DNA of 64,000 nt from Cranoglanis bouderius. Taxonomy: Eukaryota > Chordata > Actinopteri > Siluriformes > Cranoglanididae. The notes under the pieces are model-generated. The model was not told the DNA's origin and made no database searches. It worked only from the letters and a program-made list of their open reading frames with translations. Numbering within the stretch: position 1 is the stretch's first letter; every line of letters begins with the position of its first letter. Shown one piece after another: positions 50,501-62,100 of this stretch. Location of the stretch: assembly GCA_023630585.1 (NCBI GenBank), contig CM042539.1, positions 30,903,255 to 30,967,254 of the forward strand, given 5' to 3'. A program made the translations under genes and the position numbers.

Positions 50501-53500
50501 AGAGAAGACTGCACAACTCTACAGAAATTGCTGCGCGCTTACTGGTTAGTGCTCCTTTCAGTATCCCACCACAATTTCAGCAGTATTTTCCGATAATGTG
50601 GTTCATTTTTCCGTTGGTTTGGTAGGTTCATGGTGGTACTGATTGTCTATATTTAACTTCGATCATTTGTTAAGGGATTAACAAGCGTAACTTTAGTGGC
50701 TCTTTGCGAGACACTTGTGCTCTGGGTCAGTTGGTTCCATTGTTATTTGAAGGAAATGCCTCTGATTCCATGCTCATCTCCTACAAGGAAGACAAACTGA
50801 ATGGATATACGGCTTGTTTTAACAGGTGAACTGCATGGGGAGGATCGGCCTGGCCCACCTGCTGAGCTACTGCTACTCAGAGGCCCTGGATCAGTCGCTG
50901 CGGGTATGGACGGTTTCTCTGGCTAGTTAAAGCACAGATCTGAAGACCATGTGTGTACTGCTATATTACATTAACTCATTCTTTATACAAATAGATGGAG
51001 ATACAGGCTAATCTGTCAGACTCCATCCACATTCTGCCAGAAAATCAAGGAACCTTGTCATTTCTACTCAAGATCCTGGGACACCACCTAACTTCCAGGT
51101 TCAGTACAACCATCTCATGGTGCAAGATATCCAAAATTGTTATCAATAAATATTCTTACTATTCTCTTTTCTTTAATTTTAGCACTGGCCTGATGGTTAA
51201 TGTTCACCACAACATATCTTCTCTCCAACCTTTTGTCCCATTTGGGTTTGACACCAAGTCACAGGTATGGCAAAACCTGGAATCTATAACTCTTTCCCAG
51301 TTTAATAAAAGTTTGAGTGTGTCCAAACTCGATAACACCCACAACTAACAGGTCCTGCAGAGGGTTGAGTCTTTCAAATAAGCAAAATAACACGCCGTTT
51401 TTTGTGCATGCCTTAACAAATAAGCAGTTTGGGTAGAAACTTGTCACAGATTTGCCCTCTCCGAGTTTTTGCAGAGTTGATGTGCTTTTGTTTATATTTC
51501 CAAGTGCCTTTATTTCTGTTTTCCTGTCTCCATCCCTGTCCTGTCTTTGATTTGCTATCTGAATGTGTTCATCTGTTTCATGTTGCTCCTTGATTAGTTT
51601 ATCTATTTATAACCTAATTTATCTATTTAATATATTTAAGTTTTATCAGGCATTCATGTTGTTAAGTCTAAGCCGTGATTCAATCACATCTATCTATTGT
51701 TCTATGTATCTAACTATTCGGGCTACTGATACCATGCTTTTGTCTTCATACAGCTGAATCGATCAGCTTCTTCAATTAAGGCAGCAACAGAGTTAGTGAT
51801 AGACAATCATGTGATGCGTTTTAAAGGACAGGCTTCACAGACAAAGCTTGGATTCAAGCAGGTGTTGGAGCTTTACCACTCTTTACCTCAGGTACAAATG
51901 AAATTCTCAAGCATCAATACTGTTATCTTGAAGTCATGTAGATGAAATGAAAACGCTATCATGTCAGTGTGTAATATATTTGTGATAAACGGGACTGGTT
52001 CTCTTTCTTGATTACTTTATTTCTGTTTCTGTGCAGCTGATGTCAGTTCCCAGAAGTCTTGTAGTAAAGACAGGGTATGCTGGGCGCAACGGATCACACG
52101 TCCTCACACACCACACACAGTGGATGGATGAAAACTCTGCACCTACAAGGTTACAACAATGGAAATCAAGACAGATAGGTACCAGTGATATTATTTACTA
52201 AGGAATAAAACGGTGCTGTTATAGAAAAGTAATCAGTGGCGGGGTGATGTGATGTCGCCTTGTTTTCCAATAACAGCACATCCTGAAGTGTTTTTCTCCT
52301 CTTATACCACAGAAGTTTCTACAACAGAAATAGTTCATTATAGGTTCATTTTTTTGGTTCAAATCTTTCTGTAATAAATCAACATGTTTTCCTTTTTCTC
52401 AGATGAGTTTGGGCCTGAGTCTCGGGGATGGGAGCTGGAAGTGAGGCTTGAGAATGAAACTCAGAGCAAACGTGGAAGCGTTCTCATTGACTGGGATCTG
52501 ACTGGAGCACAGGAGCAGGTAGGAAGGAACTTTTTCCCCGCGAAATATGCTTTTCTGCTCCCCTAAATTCTTTTCACAGTGAACACAAGCACAACTGACA
52601 GTTGTATGACTTGTATCAAATTCACTGCGTGTGTGCAGATACAAGCTACAGGTTCTTGGAACTCTGCAGGCAGACAAACCGAGGCCATGCTCGAGCTCAA
52701 ACAACCTTTTACGTCCAATCTCTCCCACTTACACGTGCAAGTGCTCTCACATGACCATGCAGAAGGACATGGCAGGAACAATCAGGTACATGTTTTACAC
52801 ACACATACACGTACACATATCCTGCTCAGGTTGATATTCACACAAACATTGGATGAGAAATGTATCATTCTGTGAATAGGTCCATCTGTCCTGGGACCGT
52901 GGGACGCCCATGAACGTATCTCTGACAGTTAGTAACCGGAGCCACGAGGACTTCAGCATGACGCAGGCTTGTGTTTTTGTGTCACCTGGACAGGTAAATC
53001 AAGCTTCCTTTTGCAATACTGTAACAATAAAACATTAATACAGATCAGTTTCTAAGTCTTACTGTCCACCAGAGGGCGCTGATTTAGTGCATTAAGTGCA
53101 TCCTCGTGTATGAACACACAAAACAGAACAGAATGCTGGTTCTAGCTAAAAGGATCTGCTCTAGTCTCTATAAGATTATGAATTTAAATCCCACTGCTTC
53201 CAGAAAGCCACCATTCCACTCTTGAATACGGCCTTCGATCCCAAACCGCTCATCCGAATGCTCAGTAGGGTGTCTGCCAAACGAATATGTAAAATAAAAT
53301 CATATTTAGAAGTGGAAGTTGAAATGCTCCTTGGGACTAAGTTAAAAATTGCTCAACTGCTAACTGAAGTTAGACGTCAAGCCATGATTGTTTATATATT
53401 TACTTGTTTGTGTATTTTAACAAGTCTCACCCTAAACCCCCAACCACAACCCACCCCACACCCACACCACCCAACCCCCCACGCCCCACGGAACCACAAA

Positions 53501-56098
53501 TTTAAAAAAAAGTCCATATTAATAGTTATGAAGGCTAGAGTTAGGTTAAAGGGAAGGATTAGCCTTTATACTGTATAAATCTATTTTACGACTTCATTAA
53601 TAAGAAATTGAACAATAGTATCGATACCAGGTCGATATTTAGGTCGAAGCAATAAAACACATGGTGCGTGCTGTTATAGGAAAATAATCAACAGTGGGGT
53701 GGTGTGATGCTGATGGACATGAAGAGGAGTTACTGATACCACCTCAAAGTTGATTGCTCTTTCAATAACATGAAGCCCTGAACTGTTTTATTCCTCTTAT
53801 ACAACAGTAATTTGCCAACTTCGGCAAATGTATTTATATGTCAATGAATGATGTCATACTCTTTTTTTTTTATCCATTTCTTGTTACCAGTCAGTTTATG
53901 GAAACATTCTCAAGTTTGTTATTGTTATGATTTGCATCATAGCAGAAATAAACAGTCATTTATATAAACTCTCACCAGCCTCTTTCCCTCTCTTTCTCTC
54001 TCTTGAATTTAATAAGACAAAAAATGCAGCTCGACTTGTTGCCTAGAAACTGCAAAGTGGAAAAGGAGAATGTATTAAAGAAAGTGCATTAATATAAATT
54101 AATCAACACTTCCTGACTAATCCGTTTTGACTACACACATTTTTTATTTTGTAGCTTCAGGGTTCCAGTATTGTACCGATGCTTATTTTAAACCTCTGAC
54201 GTCCCTGTTTCAGCACAGACTAGATGCTGCAGGCATTTCACAAACCTGAAATGCCCTTAGATGGACTGTTTTTGACCAATAAAAAATAATGAAATTGTTT
54301 TGGGGGGTTTTTTGGGGTTTTTTTTGGGAGCATGAACAATGTTTATGACTAACAAGAATGATGCTCTGATTTTTTTTTTTAAAAGCCTGTAGCCTATTTT
54401 GACCCTGAAATATGTCTAGGATGATTTCTATGGAAAATAAACAGGGATTTGACCAAAATATTTTTTTAGTGACTGCAGATTTTCTAACAATGAATTTCAG
54501 ATGCGGTCAGTTCTCCCTCTTGTGGAGGCCCATGGCTGCGTTTCGATGGCACAAGAAGGGAAATCTTCCTACTCCCAAAGCGCAGAACTCAAGTGGGGTG
54601 ACAAGAGAATTACGCAAAGCATGAAATATCAGGTGATTAAAGCAGCGAATAGAAAATTTGACTCATATAATAATAATAACAATATAACAAGAATAAGAAT
54701 ATCATTTCTCTAATCCCCAGATGATTACTCAATTATTCATCTTATTATTCAATAATTACAGTGGAACTAATTGAAATCTGAATAGTGGAAGTCCATTTAT
54801 TACCAAAGTTATTACATTTATTACTGAGTTATGGTTACATGTACTTATTAGATTGTTAGTTTAAACATTAAAATTAAATAGTCAAATAGGTATTAGACTG
54901 TTTGACTGGTCCCTTGAACTGAACCAAATTTTGGTGGAATGATAAAAATATTATTGTACATGTTTATATAATGCTCAGGAAATAAATACATACTGAGTTT
55001 GATAGAGTTTGACTATTTGATAGTCAAAGGCTACAAAACATTTGAGCTTTAAGAGAATAGCCACACACACACACACACAAAGATCATATTAAATAAATAT
55101 TACATACGATTCAAATCTGGAAAGGGAAATGTCACTGTCACCTTCATGTGGTGTTAATGTAAAGGTGGTGACGATCCTGTGAATCCTCTACCACATCGTT
55201 CTTCTCATGTCCAGGAAGTTTCAGGAGGCTACACTGCCTCTCTGGTTGGCTCTTGCTATACCAAAGGTTCCAAAATTCACCTACGCTATCATCTACACTT
55301 TCTGTGCTAAATAACGGGAGCCTGAAAATCTGGTTGCATCTGCCAGGGGGTTAAGACTTAGATAGATCTTTCAACAAACAAACTAACTACAAACAAACAT
55401 CCAGTTCAACCCAAATAATCGCAGGAACACCCAATCAGTTTTGCAACGCCCATCTCTGCATCTGGATTTGAACCTATCTATCTATGGCTTGAATTTGAGT
55501 GCAAACACAAATAAGAATATAAAATAACTTGAAATGTTCTGCAGGAACATTAGTAGGGTCCAAGATCCTTTACAGATGGAAGCTCCATCTCTCTCATCGT
55601 GTAGTAATATCAGGGTGCCACTGTTATGAATGGGGTGGGATGATTAAATAAATAAATAACTATTCGATACCCTGATATGTTTCTTTTCAAAGTATCACCC
55701 GTTGCATGTATATTGATTTTTGCTCATTTTCACAAAAGGTGTCAACACTTTTGGATTTGACTTTAAGCTCCTAATACAGTGTTGTCTATTTGTAGTAAGT
55801 GAAGATGTTTTTCGGGTAACTGGCGTGCTGCTACTAGACAAATTGATGGCCCAGACAATGGAAAAGCATCGTTAACATGTGTGTATTTTTTTGCTCTATT
55901 AAACAGAAAGCTGACAGAGGAATGTACACTGTCCAGATGGAAACTTCAGCCCAGATCTCGACTGGCCCATGTTCTTCTCATACACTCCTGGCTCAGATAC
56001 ACTCTAACCTCAAAGACGTCCTGGAACACCATAGCATTCTGGGGCTCTGTCCTCCACAACCAGTGAGTACACACACGTCTTTGTTGTAGTAACTCACA

Positions 56099-56169
<71 letters not shown>

Positions 56170-59100
56170 ATATGAATGTCCATAAAGGCCTGGAACTTAC
56201 CGGGGGCCATAATAACTTGCAGCACATCTGTATTTCTCTCACGGTGTATCTGAACATGATATGATTCCATGATGGCTGGGTTTAGAATAGGCTACCCTAA
56301 TTTGCATAATAAATAAACACATGACAATTTGCCAAGGCTAATTTTTTTTTTTTTTCCATTAATGAACGGCATGGCATAATTTATAACTTACAGCTTTATA
56401 GTAGCTATAAACAGATGTATCCTCACAGCCTCTCTTTTCTCTCTCTTGAAGTTAATAAGACAAAAAAACAACAAAAAAAACAAGTTATCATGTTCAGCTT
56501 CGTCCAGAAGACTTTCCCATATCGGGAAATGTTACAGATTTACGTCTCCTGACAAAAAAAAAAAATCCAACGATGTTTTTTAATCCATTTATGTAAAGTG
56601 TGAACCATAAAAATAACTGTGAATTAAATGTTACCGTGGAAACAATAACATAGCTGCTGTTATACAAAATTAATCAACACTTTCTTTCTGACCAATCAGA
56701 ATCCAGAATGCCTTCAAGTCACTTCACAAGTCAATTTTTTAAATTCATACATTTCTTTGTGGTTAGTTGTTTGTTTGTTTTTTTGTAATACAGGGCATGG
56801 TTGAATTTTTTTCCACAGGCTCTATCTTGGTCTGGTTCTCACCGAGTGAACTCTGGGAAGGACTTGCTCTACAGCCGCACCAGTGTATCACTATCTGGTC
56901 AGACCCAGCACAGCACGCTGGTTTTGGCAGTCAGGAACACCAGCAGTGCCCAACGCAGCCACTACTCCCTGCACACTGAGGTCCATTTGAATACCATAAA
57001 AATAGTTTGAATTGCAACCGACAATACAGTCAAAGCTGCTGTTCTAGAAAATGAATCAACACTTTTTGATCAGATTCGAGATCTAAAATTGCGCTGTCGT
57101 GTTAAATGTATGACTGTTATTATATTTGAAGTTTGGAAAGAGTGTGAGGATGAATTGTGTGTTGCAGTGGAAGACGGGAAACTGGAGCGTTGAGTTGGGA
57201 GGAAGTGTACACTCCGCAAGCAGGAACTCAGCGCTGCAGGTTCAGGCGAAACTCGACCGTAGTGAGCTCGTCTGGCTGCAGACCACTCTGGGAAAGCGCT
57301 GTTTACAAGCTGCTGCTGGATATGACAGTGGTCAGAATTCAAAGCTTCTCCTTTTCCCATTCTGTATGAGCTGATTATGCAAGCATAGCATAGCCCGCTT
57401 CAATCTCCATCTTCAATCTCCATCTTCACCCAGATTCGTCTGATGACCTCCGGATGACCCTCTGCTTGGAGGGAAACCATTGGTTAACTTTCAAGACCCA
57501 AAGAGGAGGCAGTGGAATTGAGAATGAGACATTAGCGCTAATCTCCATGGGAGTGGTCGATCGCGGCCTCGTCTTTCGTGCCAAAGGATGCGAGGCGTGC
57601 TTAGCAGCGACAGAGGTGAGGTGAAAAGTAGATATATGTCCATGAGATCATATATCTGCCACGATTTCTCTGAGCTGATGATTTCCTATCTCGGCAGGCA
57701 CGGCTGCAGCAGTTAGGCACGCACATGAAGAGGAAGCTCCTGCAGAGAGTCCAAAGGCTGCACCATCTTCTTCTGGAGTTCAGGAGACAGGTTAGAGGAG
57801 GACGGAGGAGTATGCTAAGTGGCCAAGATTTATTACATTCCACAAAAGCTTTTACTGGTTATGTAACGATTAAAAGCCACATTTTGTGTTTTTACTTATG
57901 GAAATAGATGCTTCACATCCTTGGGGATTTTCCTAATGGCTGGGGAATGTTCACATTTGTGAGTGTCAGTAAGAGATGGTGGAGAAAGGATCAAGTACAT
58001 AATGTAGGTCAAGGAACAGGTAGACAATGGTAAACAGGGATAATCCATATTCAGCTGTGGGTCCAAACAAGGGAACATGGAAACAAGAAACAGGCTCAAA
58101 CCTTAATAAGATGAATAGCATGGTAAGACTTTGTGAGGAAAGAGAGAGAGAAAGCAGAACAATAGGGTATAAATAACCAAGCTAATCAAAATGAAAACCG
58201 TAACAGCTGAACACATTAGGGAAGTCAACCAGTGATAAGACAGGGGTGGAGACAGGACAGAAACCGCAACAAAGACATATAGCCATAATGAAAACAAAAG
58301 CACATACACTCAAATCCAAAACCAAACAGTCTTTACTCTTCTACACTTGTATACTGTAATGATTTATAATCACACTGTCCAACTATTTAGGCTGCTCACA
58401 CTGTTACATGGCTTGCTCATCAGGTATCTAAATCCCTGATCCATTCAGATATCTCTGTGACAATGCCAACTGTTAAAAGTGCAATACAAATATATTTTAA
58501 TTGAATTTTTTTTTTTTATATCCGTGTCCAGGCCGGAGGAAATCAGCCCGTGCAGGAGCTGAGCCACGCAATCCTCCATGTGACCCGCCGAGCCGAAAAC
58601 CTGCTGCTGCAGAGAGCACCGATGCCGTGGTACCTTTGGACGTCTGGGTCCGTCCGTCACACGCTCACACACAGCCTGCCCAGAACACTCCAAATTCTAC
58701 AGCACATGTCTCAACTGGTCCAGCAAGAGCTCAAAAGTGAGTGGGGCCTCTTTTGACCAAGAGACAAGTGGAGTTGATCACCAGAAATGGCCGATCAGAA
58801 CCGAATACATTCATACAGAGTTTTCCAGTTAGGGAGGCTAAGCAACAAGTTCTTGTAAAAAACATAGAACATTAAACAACTGGGATTTCTCTGATTCTTG
58901 ATCGAGCTGGAGAAAATCCAATGTATTGAATGCCATGAAGTTGGTTCACACACCAGGCACAGATTTATTCAGAGTTGTACCACATAGAATTTCCTCCCAT
59001 ATAATTTAACGATCAGTTAAATGATTATTTATGAGCAGATGGTTATGTGTTAGGTAAGAAATAAAACAAGACGGAGCATTTAATTATTTTCCTATAACAG

Positions 59101-62100
59101 CACATCCCAGATCATTTAATTCCTCGTATACCACACCAATTTGCCAACAATTACAATTTATTTTATTTTTTTAATAAATGACACGACATAATTTCTATCC
59201 ATTTGTAGTTATATGAAATGTTGTGAAATATCTGTGAAACAAGTTAATGTTACCACTTCCATTGTAACAGCTATAAACAGTCATTCCCATACTGGCCTGT
59301 CTAGGCTGACTGCTACAAACCACTGACACTGGAGTGTCTTTTCCTTTCGGCTGTTCCCTTCAGGGGTCGCCACAGCGAATCATCTGCCTCCATCTAGCCC
59401 TATCCCCTGCATCCTCTTCTCTCAGACCGACTACCTTCATGTCCTCCTTCACTACATCCATAAACCTCCTCTTTGGTCTTCCTCTCGGCCTCCTGCCTGG
59501 CAGCTCTAACCTCAGCATCCTTTTACCGATATATTCACTCTCCCTCCTCTGAACATGTACAAACCATCTCAACCTGGCCTCTCTAACTTTGTCTCCAAAA
59601 CATCTCACATGTGCTGTCCCCCTGATGTACTCATTCCTGATCCTATCCATCCTCGTCACTCCCAAAGAGAACCTCAACATCTTCAGCTCTGCTACCTCTA
59701 ACTCTTCCTCCTGTCTTTTCCTCAGTGCAACTGTCTCCAAACCATACAACATCGCTGGTCTCACTACTGTCCTATACACCTTTCCTTTCATTCTTGCTGG
59801 TACTTTTTTATCACACAACAGACCTGACACTTTTCTCCACCCATTCCAACCTGCCTGCACACGCTTCTTCACCTCTTTTCCACACTCCCCATTGCTCTGG
59901 ACTGTTGACCCTAAGTACTTAAAATCCTGCACCTTCTTTATCTCTTCTCCCTGTAACCTCACTGTTCCACGTGGATCCCTCTCATTCACACACATGTATT
60001 CTGTCTTGCTGCGACTAACCTTCATTCCTCTTCTCTCCAGAGCAAACCTCCACCTCTCTAGACTTTCCTCCACCTGCTCCCTGCTCTCACTACAGATCAC
60101 AATGTCATCCGCAAACATCATAGTCCATGGAGATTCCTGTCTGACCTCATCTGTCAGCCTGTCCAACACCACCGCAAACAAGAAGGGGCTCAGAGCCGAT
60201 CCTTGATGCAGTCCCACCTTCACCGTGAACTCCTCTGTCGCACCTACCGCACACCTTACCATTGTCCTACTGCTCTCATACATATCCTGCACCATTCTAA
60301 CATACTTCTCTGCCACTCCAGACCTCCTCATACAATACCACAGCTCCTCTCTTGGCACCCTGTCATACACTTTCTCTAAATCTACAAAGACACAATGCAG
60401 CTCTTTCTGACCCTCTCTGTACTTCTCCATCAACATTCTCAAAGCAAATATTGCATCTGTAGTGCTCTTTCTTGGCATGAAACCATACTGCTGCTCACAA
60501 ATGCTCACTTCTCCCCTTAGCCTTGCTTCCACTACTCTTTCCCAGAACTTCATTGTATGGCTCATCAGCTTAATACCTCTGTAGTTTCCACAACTCTGCA
60601 CATCTCCCTTGTTCTTAAAAATCGGCACCAAAACACTTCTCCATGCCTCAGGCATCCTCTCACTCTCTAAGACCTCGTTGAACAACCTAGTTAAAAACTC
60701 TACTGCCATCTCTCCTAGACACTTCCATACCTCCACTGGTATGTCATCAGGACCAACCACCTTTCCTCTCTGCATCCTCTTCAAAGCTCTCCTAACTTCA
60801 CCCTTGCTAATCCTTTCTACTTCCTGCTCAACAATATTTGCCTCTACTACTCTTCTCTCTCTGTCATTTTCCTCATTCATCAGTTCCTCAAAGTACTCCT
60901 TCCATCTTTCCCTCACCCTCCTGTCACCTGTCAACATATTTCCATCTCTATCTTTAATCACTCTAACCTGCTGCACATCCTTACCATCTCTATCCCTCTG
61001 CCTCACCAACCGATACAAATCCCTCTCACCTTCCTTACTATCTAACCTTGCATACATGTCCTCATAAGCTTTCTGTTTGGCCTTTGCCACCTCTATCTTA
61101 ACCTCACGCTGCATCTCCCTATATTCCTGTCTACTTTCCTCCGTCCTCTCACTGTTCCACTTCTTCCTAGCTAACCTCTTCTTCTGGATACTCTCCTGAA
61201 CTTCCTCATTCCACCACCAAGTCTCCTTGTCTTCTTTCCTCCTTCCAGATGACACACCTAGCACCTTCCTACCTGTCTCCCTGATCACTTTGGCTGTAGG
61301 AGTCCAGTCATCTGGAAGCACCTCCTGACCACCTAAAGCCTGTCTCAACTCCTCCCTGAAAACCGCACAGCACTCTTCATTTTCCAACTTCCACCACTTT
61401 GTCTTCTGCTCTGCCTTTGCTCTCTTCATCTGCCTCACCACCAGAGTCATCTTACACACCACCATCCTATGCTGTCTAGCTACACTCTCTCCTACCATTA
61501 CTTTTCAATCGCTAATCTCCATCAGATTACAGTGTTTACATAAGATATAGTCCACCTGTGTGCTCCTGCCACCACTCTTATATGTCACCCTGTGTTCCTG
61601 CCTTTTCTGAAAGTACGTGTTCACCACAGCCATCTCCATACTTTTAGCAAAGTCTACCAACCTCTGTCCTTCTGGGTTCCTTACCTGAAGACCAAACCTG
61701 CCCATCACTTCCTCATCTCCACTATTCCCTTCACCAACATGTCCATTACACTCTGCATAACTTCCTCAAGCTCGCTCCAGAATCTGTCTTTCTCCTCTTG
61801 CTCACAACCTACTTGTGGAGCGTAAGCACTAACAACATTCAACATCACACCTTCAATTTCCAGCTTCAGACTCATCAACCTATCTGACACTCTCTTTACC
61901 TCCAGAACATTCTTCACAAACTCCTCCTTCAGGATCACTCCTACTCCATTTCTCTTCCTGTCCACCCCATGATAAAACAGTTTAAACCCTGCTCCAATGC
62001 TTCTAGCCTTGCTTCCTTTCCACCTGGTCTCCTGGACACACAGAATGTTGACTTTCCTCCTCTGCATCATATCTACCAGCTCTCTGCCTTTACCTGTCAT

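Larger units (their letters stand above)
44757..50544 (+). other. Lipid-transfer protein, exons 25-39: beta-rich repeat region, first half
   Basis: Exons: 44757-44912, 44992-45125, 45215-45373, 46073-46256, 46343-46554, 46671-46859, 46951-47093, 47244-47409, 47627-47710, 48185-48322, 48597-48713, 48882-49102, 49215-49408, 49658-49879, 50393-50544. The encoded ~820 residues alternate polar and apolar strands of 8-12 residues (e.g. INIQSSLDLSYGNHW, NLNISASLNIV, GLQLSLLGDLNVSLSA), as in the amphipathic beta-strand lipid-binding region of apoB and apolipophorin. Several introns here contain SINE or MITE copies (45600-45970, 49985-50330). Confidence 0.8.
50826..57790 (+). other. Lipid-transfer protein, exons 40-53: beta-rich repeat region, second half
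   Basis: Exons: 50826-50903, 50995-51098, 51183-51264, 51754-51891, 52037-52178, 52403-52518, 52639-52785, 52880-52993, 54501-54632, 55907-56062, 56819-56980, 57168-57330, 57434-57615, 57698-57790. Strand-like repeats continue (WELEVRLENETQSKRGSVLI, STLVLAVRNTSSAQRSHYSL, WSVELGGSVHSASRNSALQV), with occasional Cys-bearing strands (GRIGLAHLLSYCYSE, LTFKTQ). The region shifts to helix at exon 53 (ARLQQLGTHMKRKLLQRVQR). All phases are consistent across introns as long as 1.5 kb. Confidence 0.78.

Noticed and set aside
56767..56979. Exon starting at 56794 in a different frame
   Set aside because: The frame beginning at 56819 after CCACAG keeps phase on both sides and gives a strand-rich sequence like neighbouring exons. 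The other gives no such pattern.
59589..61067. Plus-strand open frames of 150-205 codons
   Set aside because: They are antisense to the LINE reverse transcriptase and have no domain of their own.
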